Below are positions 17,766-26,467 of a DNA stretch of 64,000 nt, piece after piece; position 1 is the stretch's first letter; each line of letters opens with the position of its first letter. This DNA comes from Streptomyces katrae (GTDB lineage: Bacteria; Actinomycetota; Actinomycetes; Streptomycetales; Streptomycetaceae): NCBI RefSeq assembly GCF_000717655.1, contig NZ_JNZY01000006.1:62001-126000 (forward strand), read 5' to 3'. Made by a program: the position numbers and the translations under genes. Below the pieces are notes generated by a model, which was given only the letters and a program-made list of their open reading frames with translations, made no database searches and was not told the DNA's origin.

Positions 17766-20700
17766 CTACTTCGTTGTCGCCACGCGCCCACGGGTGGCGG
17801 CGGCCGGGCGCCAGGCGCGGAGCTCGTCGTCAGTGAGGCCGTGCTTGCCCTGCTCCATCTGCCGGTCACTGCGGAAGAACGCGGCCGGGGAGGCGCCGAA
17901 CGCGGAGTCGATCTCGTTGTGCCACTGGTCAAGCCAGGGCTGGAGTTCCAGCAGTCCCGCCAGGAACGGCGTGACCTCCTCGGAGGTCAACGCCTCGTGG
18001 GTGGCGATGTAGGTGTCCAGCGCGAACGCCTGCTCCCGGTGGTCCCAGCCGGCCCAGCCATAGAGGGTGGGGGTGGCCGCGTTGGTCTGCCCGTAAGAGA
18101 TGAACCGCTCCTTGGGTACGTCCAGCTTTCCGCGAGCCCGCCAGTAGGAGGGGCGCAGGAAGTCGGCGGAGGTGTACTTCGGCGGTACCGGGATGCTGTC
18201 CCTGATCTTCCGCTTCGCCGGCTCGTCTTCGGTGGCGTCCTCCTGCCTCTGGAGGTCCCAGACGTGCTCCCAGTCCGCCCGCTTCTTCAACCCGGAGGGC
18301 TTGTAGCGCAGGGCGGAGAGGAACGGCACGTGCTCGTCGGCCATCAGCTCGGCGACGACGGCGGGCAGTTCCTTGCGGGGTGCGTAGATCTTGGCGACGG
18401 AGACGAAGTCCTCGTCGCGGGAGAGGTTGTCGGTGAGCCGGGAGAGCGTGACGAGGGTGGGCTGGTCGTTCTCGAACCAGTGCGCGCGGTCCTCGATCCG
18501 GTCGAGCAGCCAAGCCTTGAGGGCCTTGTCCTGAAGCGCGTCCCACCCTTCGGTGGCCCAGCGCCGCTTGTACTCGGGCCGCTCGATCATGCCGATGGCG
18601 CGGGACGACTCGATGGCGTCGATCCGCTTCTGGACGATCGCGCGGTAGGCAGCGGGCCAGTGGGCGGGGATCTCGGTGATGGGCGTGGATCCGTGCCGCT
18701 TGAACCACTCGTCGCTTGCTTTGCCCGCGGCAACGCGACGCGCGAGCACGATCTCGAAGGCGCGCTCACCGAGGGCGAGCTCGGGGATGTCTGGCGAGTC
18801 AGGGTCTTCGGAGACGCGCAGGTCCTCGGGGTGCAGGTTGTAGAGCGAGTAGACCTGCCAATCCAGCTCCTCTTGAAGCGCAATCATGCGAGAGCGGGTG
18901 GTGTTCCAAATATGGTGGGCTTCCCTGAGGGCCTGGGGTGTCGGAGTAAAACCGACTGTTAGGGCTGATGGGGTGGCTTTCGAGAATTTCTGAGCCAGAG
19001 TGTCTAGTGCAGTGGCGAAGATTGTAGGTTGCACGGCGGGCAAAGGGAATTCTTGAAGCTTGGTTCCTGTGAACTCGTAAAACTGTTCCCAGAGTTCGGT
19101 CTTGATGCCGGACTGATGGCCCTCGGTTCCCTTGCTGTGGCTTACCATCTTGAGCCAGACTCCAGCAGTAGAGCTGTTGAGCAAGCCCAGAAGGCGCAGA
19201 TATGCTTCCTCTTTCGCCTCCTGGAGTTTAATTACCGGGGCGTGGCGATTGAATACAGTATCGCCGCGGCCGATCCAGAAGTGGTTGTGTGTCGCAACGA
19301 AAGGGAACGTAATCAATAGGTCTGATTCGAGCCTTCCGGTGTGGTGGTAGGCGTAGTTGGACCACGGTAGCCCTCGCTGCTCCTTGGTAGTAGAGAACAT
19401 AAGACCGCTTCGCAGGATCTGGCGGCCAGGCCAGAGGGTTCGTTGTTCCAATGTGGCCCGCTCCGCTGCCGTTGCGGCAGAGGGGAAGATTGCCTCAGCG
19501 GTGCGGAGGCAATCCCAATCGCGTACCTGGTCGCCCGTGACGAAGATTCGACGTGGTACGGGGCGCTCCTGAATCCAGCTGGCTAGCGGGCGCGGGAGGA
19601 CAAAATACTCGTCATCTCCGGTGATCGCGGCGAAGCCGATCGAATCGGATACCTCCGACAGTTTACCCGCGGAATCGAGATTGATTTGCTCAACCAGCTC
19701 AAGCCCGCCATCTGCAAGAATCCACGGTTGCTTTCCAAAATTACGTCTGCGTTCTAGGTCATTCACGGAAACCCACTGGCTTCGCGACCCAGGGTCATCG
19801 ATCTGTCGAACAATTGCGGCCCAGACGAACCCGTCTTCCCCCGTTTCTGGTACGGCAGGCTCGCCTTGAACGCTTCGAACGGTGCGAATCGACTCGGAGC
19901 GGAGGTTTCCTCCGCGCCGCTTACCAATCAGGATGACCGTTGGTGTTCCGTGGCCTGGGATGTATGCCCCTGAGGTGTCGATGACTTCGGTTAGTTCAAC
20001 CTCATGCCCAAAATATGTCTGGATGAGACGCGTACCGAACTCCCGCTTCATGAACGAGTTCGCCGTGATCTGGCCGACCATGCCGTAGCCGCGCCCGCTT
20101 TCGGCGTCGCCCACCATCGCCAACTCGAAGAACCGTTGCGCGAACGGCACCGACAGCGCGTACTTCCCGGAGCACGCGTCGTACAGCCCCCGATACAGCT
20201 CGTTGAGCTTCTTGTCCTTCACCGTGATGTACGGCGGGTTGCCGACCACCACGTGGTATCGACCCGGCAGGAGGATGTCCTTGTGCTCGTGGATGTCCTC
20301 CGTCTCGTACTTGAAGTCCGCCAGCTCGTCCGCGCCCTCTTCCTCCAACTCGTCAAACAGATTGCCCTGCTTGTGGCGGTGCTTGATGAGGGAGTCGCCC
20401 ACCGCCAGGTGGATCGGCCACTCGTACTTCGCGGCCTGTGCCAGCGTCCGGACCCCGCTCGCTGCCATCGCGGCGACGAGCAGACGGAACCGCGCGATGG
20501 CCACCGCGAAGGGGTTCAGGTCGACGCCGTGGACCGAGTCCAGGGATGCCCGTACGCGCTCGTGCAGATCGCGGCCCGGCTGGCCGTTGGCCCACAGGCG
20601 GACCAAGCGCCGGAACGCGCCCAGGACGAAGTGACCCGACCCGCACGTCGGGTCGATCATCTTCAGTTCCGCGTAGCCGAACTCCCGGACCGCCGGGTCC

Positions 20701-21377
20701 ATGGTCCGGTCGAGGATGAACTCCTCCACGAACTCCGGGGTCTGGAGCAGCGCGTACGTCTTCCGAGCTGCTTCGCTCAGGTCCTGGTACAGGTCGCCCA
20801 GGAAGCGGGTGTCCCAGCCCTCCGTGCCGTCTCCGTCCTCCTTCAGCGGGTCCGTGAAGTCGTGGACGAGCGCGCCCGACTCGTCTCGCGCGCGCCAGAA
20901 GTCGACCAGGTCCCGCGCTCCGTCGTGCGACAGGGGGATCTGGTACAGGGGGTTGTGCCGCTGGTCGAACAGGAGCCGGCCCGCTTGCCCCGCGCCCAGT
21001 TCCGCGAACGCCTGCTCCAGCCAGCCGCGGTACGTCGGGTCCTCGGAGTTGGCCTGGTACTCGTCGTACCGCGCCAGCGCCAGGTCGCGGCGGTCCGCCT
21101 CCGGGGCCGCCAGGTACGGCTCCGGGATCAGGCCGTTGTCCTCGGTGAAGCGGACGAAGACCGTGCCCAGTACCCAGGCCACCGCGACCTGGGTGATCCG
21201 CTCGTCCAGCCAGGAGTTCCAAGTGGCGGCCGTACGGCCCAGCTTGCGGGCGCGGTCGTACTCGGCCTTCAGCTTGGCGCCGACCTCCGTGACCGCCTTC
21301 ACCTGCCGTCCGAGGTCCGCCTCGACCGCCTTGACCTGCCGCTTCAGGTCGTCCAACAGGGCCTTGCGGTCGATCAC
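17766..21377 (-). CDS. pglX: BREX-2 adenine-specific DNA methyltransferase PglX
   Basis: 1,203 residues. The SAM-binding motif DPTCGSGHF is near residue 241 and the catalytic NPPY (VVVGNPPYITVKD) near 379, the order of N6-adenine methyltransferases. A long target-recognition region follows (about 450-830), then a conserved C-terminal domain. PglX marks host DNA in BREX systems. The GTG start at 21377 overlaps the pglW stop by four bases. In S. coelicolor, pglX is phase-variable through a poly-G tract; here I see no G or C run longer than five in the gene, so that switch appears to be absent. The coding sequence for the recognition region is markedly AT-richer than either end. Confidence 0.93.
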   Translation of the reverse strand: MIDRKALLDDLKRQVKAVEADLGRQVKAVTEVGAKLKAEYDRARKLGRTAATWNSWLDERITQVAVAWVLGTVFVRFTEDNGLIPEPYLAAPEADRRDLALARYDEYQANSEDPTYRGWLEQAFAELGAGQAGRLLFDQRHNPLYQIPLSHDGARDLVDFWRARDESGALVHDFTDPLKEDGDGTEGWDTRFLGDLYQDLSEAARKTYALLQTPEFVEEFILDRTMDPAVREFGYAELKMIDPTCGSGHFVLGAFRRLVRLWANGQPGRDLHERVRASLDSVHGVDLNPFAVAIARFRLLVAAMAASGVRTLAQAAKYEWPIHLAVGDSLIKHRHKQGNLFDELEEEGADELADFKYETEDIHEHKDILLPGRYHVVVGNPPYITVKDKKLNELYRGLYDACSGKYALSVPFAQRFFELAMVGDAESGRGYGMVGQITANSFMKREFGTRLIQTYFGHEVELTEVIDTSGAYIPGHGTPTVILIGKRRGGNLRSESIRTVRSVQGEPAVPETGEDGFVWAAIVRQIDDPGSRSQWVSVNDLERRRNFGKQPWILADGGLELVEQINLDSAGKLSEVSDSIGFAAITGDDEYFVLPRPLASWIQERPVPRRIFVTGDQVRDWDCLRTAEAIFPSAATAAERATLEQRTLWPGRQILRSGLMFSTTKEQRGLPWSNYAYHHTGRLESDLLITFPFVATHNHFWIGRGDTVFNRHAPVIKLQEAKEEAYLRLLGLLNSSTAGVWLKMVSHSKGTEGHQSGIKTELWEQFYEFTGTKLQEFPLPAVQPTIFATALDTLAQKFSKATPSALTVGFTPTPQALREAHHIWNTTRSRMIALQEELDWQVYSLYNLHPEDLRVSEDPDSPDIPELALGERAFEIVLARRVAAGKASDEWFKRHGSTPITEIPAHWPAAYRAIVQKRIDAIESSRAIGMIERPEYKRRWATEGWDALQDKALKAWLLDRIEDRAHWFENDQPTLVTLSRLTDNLSRDEDFVSVAKIYAPRKELPAVVAELMADEHVPFLSALRYKPSGLKKRADWEHVWDLQRQEDATEDEPAKRKIRDSIPVPPKYTSADFLRPSYWRARGKLDVPKERFISYGQTNAATPTLYGWAGWDHREQAFALDTYIATHEALTSEEVTPFLAGLLELQPWLDQWHNEIDSAFGASPAAFFRSDRQMEQGKHGLTDDELRAWRPAAATRGRVATTK
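18880..20050. other. Low-GC segment inside pglX (target-recognition region)
   Basis: By eye the lines in this stretch are about 47-55% GC, against about 65-70% in the rest of pglX. Codons ending in A or T (AAA, ATT, GAA, TTT) are frequent. The segment encodes about residues 445-830, after the catalytic NPPY, where DNA specificity is expected. The reading frame is intact across both edges. The likeliest explanation is recombination that exchanged the specificity domain from a lower-GC donor. Confidence 0.6.
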
Positions 21378-24300
21378 TTGGTGTCTCCCTCGGTTTCGTC
21401 AACAGCACCGGCCGCCCGGTGGGCGTTCTGCACCCACGAGTCCGGAAGTTCGATCCATTCGCCCAGCCCGGCCTGGTACGCCACCGCGACCGGACCGAGC
21501 CTCGGCTCCCGTGCCGGATCCGGCTGCGGCACCAGCAGCCACAACCCCCGTCCGCCCTGCCGGGCGGCCTCCGCCAGCCGGTCCAGGACGCCCATGGCGT
21601 CGTACCGGGCGAAGACGGCCGTGTCCGTGAGCAGCACCGGCCCCGTACCGGCCCCGGGGGACAGCAGCTCGCGTACCTGCGGTTCCACCGCGCCCCAGGC
21701 CGTCCGCGTGTACTCGGCGAACTTGAGCGCGCCCCGCGAACCGGGCTCGGCCACGTCCGCCTTCAGCAGGGTTTCCCACGTCGGCTTGGTGGCGGGCGGG
21801 ACCAAGGCGTGCAGGGACTCCAGGAGGAGCTCGGTCACCGACACCGGCTGGGCGGATATCCGGTCGGCCGAGAGTTCCCGTACCGCATCGACCGTACGGG
21901 CGTGGTGCACGGTCAGGACCCGGTAGCCGTCCCGGCGGGCCGAGGCGAGCAGGCGTTCGTCCGCGCGGACCGCGCCCGCCAGCATCGGGTCGTCCGAGTA
22001 GCGGGTGACGGCGCCGACGTCGGTGGCCTGGCGCCAGGCGCCGCCAGTGAGGTAGCTGGAGGCGCTGTCCATGCGGGTGGGCAGGTAGCGCGGGGTCTTG
22101 GTGCCCTCACGGGTCGACAGGGTGAGGTCGAAGCCGGCGTCGCGCAGGGCCTTGGTCAGAGCGGGGCCGACGGGAAGTTCGTGCGTACCGGCGCCTTGGT
22201 CGTCCGGGACGAGCAGCTCCGGGAAGCGGGCCCGCACCCGCTCGTGGATGTCGGCGCCGGTCAGGCCGGGCTGGCGGTTCTCGGGCACGCCGGGGATCAA
22301 CGGGACGAGACCGGCCTGGGTCAGCCGCAGGGCCCGGACGAGCGGCAGATCGCGCGGGTAGATCTCCAGGCGGGGGGTGGCGGCCGCGTTCGCCGAGGCG
22401 GCCGCGGCCAGTTCGACCAGGCGCCGCTCGTCCCACTCGATCAGGCCGGGCGGCAGGGTGAGCGCGCCCAGTTCGCCGATGACGGTCGTCGCGGTCGGCA
22501 GGGTCTCCAGGCGGGTGAGGCGGTCGGCGGTGCGGCCCAGCCGTGCCGCGTAGTCGAGGAGCCCGGGCGCGGACGGGGTGTTGGGAGCATCGCCCTCGCG
22601 GACGTCCAGCGCGAGCAGGCCCGCCGTCAGCGAGTCCTCGGCTGCCTTGCGGTTGGCCTGGTGCTGGAACTCGGCCTCGGCCGGTTCGAGTTGCTCCACC
22701 TCGACCACGGCCCGGACCGCCGCGAGCGCCAGCGCGCGCCGCTGGTCGCGGCCGGCCAGCTGGGTGCCGCGCCGGACGGCCAGGGCATCGGCGATCTCCG
22801 CGGCGGGCGCGACGCGGCCCAGCCCCGCGAGGAGGTCCATGATCTCCTCGCGCAAGGCCTGTACCGCCGGATGCTTCTTCCAGCGCTTGCGCTCCTCCTT
22901 CAGCATCTGCGGGATGCGGCCCGCCGAGAGCCCGAGGGCCTGCGCCACGTCTTTCTGCTTGGGCCAGGCGCCGATGTCGGGGAGTTCCCCGTGCTCATCC
23001 GGAAGGCGCAGGAGGAGCCGCACCATTTCGACCTTGTTGCTGTTGGAGCGGTTGTTGTTGAGTTCCGGCACGAGGATCGTGGCGAGGGCGTCGAGGCTGA
23101 CTGCGCGCAGGGCGGTCCCGGTCAGTCCGCCGGCCCCCTCGGCCGTGGCCAGCGTGCCGAGGACGGCCGTTTCGGCCGCGGACAGCTGGGCCAGTTCTTC
23201 CCTGGCCTCGGCCCGGCCCTTGGGGGTGAGCGGGGAGAGCGGCGCCTCGCGCAGCAGCTTGCCCCACTGCCGCTGGCGGCGCTGCACCTCGGTACGGGTC
23301 TTCGTGCCGAGGCCGGGCTCGTTGGGGAGCTTGCTGCGGCTGTAGTCGAGGAGCCCGCCGACGGTCGTGATCCCGAGGCCGTACAGGAAGGACTCGGCGG
23401 CGGGGGTGAGGCCCGCGGCCGAGAGGTGGGTGTCCCGGGTGACCTGCGCGGCCAGCTGGTCGCGCTGTTCGTCGGCGGTGAGCGGTTCGGCGTCCGCGAT
23501 GGAGGGACGGCGGGTCGTGTCCTCGGCGGATGCCGGTTCGATGGCCGGCTCGGGGTGGCGCGAGCGGTGGCTGGACGGCGGCGCCTGCGTCGCGTCGAGG
23601 AAGACCTTCCGCCAGGCGTCCCGCATCGGCTTCAGCTCGGGGAAGCGCTTGGCCGCGTCCCGGTGCAGGGCTTTGCGGAAGAAGGCCACCAGGCCGTCGC
23701 GGATCAGGGGCTCGAAGGCGTCCGCCGCCAGGTGCGGGTACGGGAAGTCCTTCGGTTCGGTCATCCGGGGCGGAACCGACCCGTCGCCCCACTTGGGCAG
23801 TTCGCCCGAAGCCATCTGGTGCAGGGTGACGGCGACGGCGTACCGCTCGGCGTGCGAGTCGTACGCGGTGCGGGTCAGCGTCCCGATGAACGGGTCGAGG
23901 TAGCCGTCCGTACCGGCGTCGTACTCCTTCGCCGGGTAGCCGGCCAGCGAGAAGTCGATCAGGACGAGTTCGCGGGTGCGGTTGGGGCGGATGCGGATGG
24001 CGATGTTGTCGGGCTTGATGTCGCGGTGCCAGACGCTCTCGCCCTCCAGGAAGTCGACCGCGCCGAAGAGGTAGTCGCCGTACGCCTCCAGCTGGTCCAT
24101 CTTGAGCCGGCCGACTTCCCGGAGCTGGCGGGCGACCGTCTCCGCGCGGTGGCCGGTCCGGGTGCGGGTGGGTTCGCCGTCCTCAGTGCTCTCGTCGCGC
24201 TCGTCACCCACGTACTCCAGGGCCAGCACCGTACGCCCCGCGACGCGCAGCGGCTCCGGCTCGACGAGCCGGATCACCCGGGAGTCGGCGCGGAGCCGGC

Positions 24301-26041
24301 CCATCACCTCGGCCTCGCGGGCGAGTACCTCGCCGCGGCTGTCGGAGAGGGCCACCTTGAGCACGGCGAGCGGACGCGTCCGGCGGGCTTCGGCCTCCAG
24401 GTCGCGGACGAGGAAGGCCCGGCTGGTGGACCCCGTGCCGAGGCGTCGGCGGACCTCCCAGCGCCCGGCGACGACGTCGCCGGCCGCTGCCTCCAGCGGG
24501 TCCTTCTCCGGGGCCGCCGCTTCGGGCTCGCCCTCGGGAACGGTGGCCGGTGCGGTAAGGGTGTCCTCGACGAGCTCCAGCATCTCCAGGAACTCGTCCA
24601 CGGAGGACAGCCGCCGGCCCGGCCGATAGGCGGTGGCCGCCTGCACGAGCTCGTCGATGTCCTCTGACAGGCCGTCGACCAGGGAGCTGGGGCGCAGGCC
24701 CTCGCCCGCCTCCAAGCGGGCCAGCAGCTCGGCCTGGCTCGCGGCCGGCGCCTTGCCCGTGACGAGCAGGTACGTGAGGACACCCAGGCCGTACACGTCC
24801 AGGTGGACCGGGTCGGCGTTGAGCGCGGTCAGCTCGGGGGCGAGGTACGGGTCGGAGCCCTCGGCGATGTGCACCGCGGACAGGGCCGTCGGCGCGAAGC
24901 GGGTCATGCCCGGTCCGGTGCCGCCACCCGAGCCGGAGCCGCGCTGGGTGGCGATCTGCCAGTCCGAGATCTCCAGGCGGGGGGTGAGCCAGGCAGCCTC
25001 TTCGCCGACGGTCTGGCCCTGAGCTCCCCGGTTGCGCGGGATGACGTGCACGGAACGGGCTGCGAGAGCCCGGTGGTGGATCCGGCTGGAGTGCGCGGAG
25101 CGCATGGTCTCGGCGAGCTGGCGGACGAGCGCCATGCGGCCGAGGATGTCGAGGCCCTTGCCGTACTGGAGGAGGTACTCCTCCAGGCGCAGGGTGTGCG
25201 GGTGGTAGTCGAAGATCAGCGCGGGGCCCGCAGAGTGCCCCGACGGGAAGTACTGCTTGAGCTGGACCACACCCGGGTGGCGGAAGCGCTGGAGCACGGC
25301 GGCCTCGCGGCGCGCGGCGTTCTCGACGGACCGGCGCAGGGAGGCGTCCGAGCCGCGCTCGCTCAGGTAGATGCGGACGCGGGCCAGCTCGGGCAGTTCG
25401 GTGTGCTCGGCCTGGTAGTCCGCCCAGGTCTCGCCCGAGTCGAAGGCGTTGCCGCGCAGCGTGTACGGACCGACCCGCTGGTCCGCCTCACTGCGCCGGA
25501 TGCCCACCTGTTCCAGTGCGGACTTGATCTCCCGGGAGTCGATCGCGGTGATCCGGCGCCGCTCGTCGCGCGGGGGCGTCTTCAGCATGGTCATCAGTTC
25601 GGCGAGGGTGTGGACCCCGTTCTGGTCGTGCGCGGGGAGCCGGATGCGCAGTGAATCGTCTGTGAAGCAGACCGCTTCGCCGACCCACACGCGCTTTCCG
25701 TGCTGGCCGAGCAGTCCGGCCAGCTCCTTGGCCTTCCGGTTGACCAGGTGCAGGGGATTGCCGTGGGGCTCGCGGCGCCCGTTGGGCTTGGTCTGCACCC
25801 AGGTGCCGTTCTCACTGGTGAGCGAACCGCGCCAGTGCTTCAGCTCGATCATGCACACACCGGCGGGGGTGACGACGAGGAGGTCAACCTCGCGGACGTG
25901 ACCGGTGTTCGCGGTGAAGGTGAAGTTCGACCAGGCCCGCCAGGGGTCGGAGTCCGGCAGCTGCTCGCGGACGGCCTCCAGAGCACGGCGCTCGTGGTCG
26001 TACTCGGACTCGGTGACCGTGGTCCACCGGCCTTCCCGCAT
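21374..26041 (-). CDS. pglW: BREX-2 serine/threonine kinase PglW with NERD domain
   Basis: 1,555 residues. A NERD nuclease-related domain (about 12-120; EVDLLVV then IELKHW) leads. A kinase-like domain (about 195-490) has HRA in place of HRD (323-325) and SDW in place of DFG, so it is probably inactive, though the APE-type segment YLAPE remains. A second kinase domain (about 525-810) keeps the Lys (K562), HRDIKPDN (672-679) and DFS (696-698), so it should be active. A helix-hairpin-helix like that of the RNA polymerase alpha C-terminus (about 875-925) and an HTH (about 1026-1050, KQKDVAQALGLSAGRI) follow. Start at ATG 26041 behind AGGTGGGG. First gene of the pglW-pglX unit. PglW is known to phosphorylate itself; its targets here are unknown. 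Confidence 0.93.
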   Translation of the reverse strand: MREGRWTTVTESEYDHERRALEAVREQLPDSDPWRAWSNFTFTANTGHVREVDLLVVTPAGVCMIELKHWRGSLTSENGTWVQTKPNGRREPHGNPLHLVNRKAKELAGLLGQHGKRVWVGEAVCFTDDSLRIRLPAHDQNGVHTLAELMTMLKTPPRDERRRITAIDSREIKSALEQVGIRRSEADQRVGPYTLRGNAFDSGETWADYQAEHTELPELARVRIYLSERGSDASLRRSVENAARREAAVLQRFRHPGVVQLKQYFPSGHSAGPALIFDYHPHTLRLEEYLLQYGKGLDILGRMALVRQLAETMRSAHSSRIHHRALAARSVHVIPRNRGAQGQTVGEEAAWLTPRLEISDWQIATQRGSGSGGGTGPGMTRFAPTALSAVHIAEGSDPYLAPELTALNADPVHLDVYGLGVLTYLLVTGKAPAASQAELLARLEAGEGLRPSSLVDGLSEDIDELVQAATAYRPGRRLSSVDEFLEMLELVEDTLTAPATVPEGEPEAAAPEKDPLEAAAGDVVAGRWEVRRRLGTGSTSRAFLVRDLEAEARRTRPLAVLKVALSDSRGEVLAREAEVMGRLRADSRVIRLVEPEPLRVAGRTVLALEYVGDERDESTEDGEPTRTRTGHRAETVARQLREVGRLKMDQLEAYGDYLFGAVDFLEGESVWHRDIKPDNIAIRIRPNRTRELVLIDFSLAGYPAKEYDAGTDGYLDPFIGTLTRTAYDSHAERYAVAVTLHQMASGELPKWGDGSVPPRMTEPKDFPYPHLAADAFEPLIRDGLVAFFRKALHRDAAKRFPELKPMRDAWRKVFLDATQAPPSSHRSRHPEPAIEPASAEDTTRRPSIADAEPLTADEQRDQLAAQVTRDTHLSAAGLTPAAESFLYGLGITTVGGLLDYSRSKLPNEPGLGTKTRTEVQRRQRQWGKLLREAPLSPLTPKGRAEAREELAQLSAAETAVLGTLATAEGAGGLTGTALRAVSLDALATILVPELNNNRSNSNKVEMVRLLLRLPDEHGELPDIGAWPKQKDVAQALGLSAGRIPQMLKEERKRWKKHPAVQALREEIMDLLAGLGRVAPAAEIADALAVRRGTQLAGRDQRRALALAAVRAVVEVEQLEPAEAEFQHQANRKAAEDSLTAGLLALDVREGDAPNTPSAPGLLDYAARLGRTADRLTRLETLPTATTVIGELGALTLPPGLIEWDERRLVELAAAASANAAATPRLEIYPRDLPLVRALRLTQAGLVPLIPGVPENRQPGLTGADIHERVRARFPELLVPDDQGAGTHELPVGPALTKALRDAGFDLTLSTREGTKTPRYLPTRMDSASSYLTGGAWRQATDVGAVTRYSDDPMLAGAVRADERLLASARRDGYRVLTVHHARTVDAVRELSADRISAQPVSVTELLLESLHALVPPATKPTWETLLKADVAEPGSRGALKFAEYTRTAWGAVEPQVRELLSPGAGTGPVLLTDTAVFARYDAMGVLDRLAEAARQGGRGLWLLVPQPDPAREPRLGPVAVAYQAGLGEWIELPDSWVQNAHRAAGAVDETEGDTK

Positions 26042-26467
26042 CTGCTGTCCCCACCTCTGGCTTCACTGCCGGGCGTGCTGCCCGCTCCCGACCGTCCGCA
26101 TCTCTTCCGACCAGGCCGCGGACCTGGTGAATCCTATCCGGGGGGACTGACCGTGCATGGGCTGTCGCGCGAAGACCGAGATGATCTGTTCACTGCGTCC
26201 ACTCCTTTTGTGTCAAATCTGCAGAATCACGCTTTCTGTGATGCCGGTGGCTGTTCGGCGGTCGCAGCCGTTGAGCAAGGAATGCACATTAGAAGAAGGC
26301 GGGATGCTGGCGGACATCGGGCCTGACCTGCTCGTTCTCCGGAGATCGAGACCTATGGCACCTTCCCGATGACCCACCGCATGGAGTGCGTGGCGATCCT
26401 GGAGCCCATCCGGGACGACGCCTGAGGTCCGCCGACGGTCTGTTCGTGAGGGTGGCGGTTCGTGGCT
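26042..26467. other. Intergenic region at the right edge of the BREX island
   Basis: This 426-base stretch is AT-richer than its surroundings. It must hold the pglW promoter; a possible -10 (TAGGAT on the minus strand, 26136-26131) would give a leader of about 90 bases, but no good -35 is seen. Its right part carries a gene remnant (26327-26425). No integrase, tRNA or clear attachment repeat was found. Confidence 0.45.
26327..26425 (+). pseudogene. Remnant: C-terminal end of a lost gene
   Basis: The frame reads EIETYGTFPMTHRMECVAIL then EPIRDDA and a TGA at 26423-26425. The codons are regular for this genome (ATC, GAG, ACC, TTC, CGC), yet the frame is closed 15 codons upstream of the first ATG by a TGA at 26324-26326, and no start site is present. 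It looks like the tail of a gene whose front was removed, possibly when the island inserted. I do not recognise the family. Confidence 0.4.

Noticed and set aside
17766..21377. Poly-G phase-variation tract in pglX as in S. coelicolor
   Set aside because: The longest G or C runs I could find in the gene are five bases, too short to expect slippage.
22360..24987. Twenty-base direct repeat inside pglW (AGATCTCCAGGCGGGGGGTG at about 22361 and 24969)
   Set aside because: Both copies encode the same TPRLEI phrase in different domains. Chance plus strong codon bias explains it, and the G6 run is short.
1599..26041. DISARM or type 1 BREX instead of BREX-2
   Set aside because: No drmA, drmB or drmC, no BrxA, BrxB or BrxL, and no Lon-like protease gene is seen. 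PglW, PglY, BrxD and an Lhr-like helicase define type 2.
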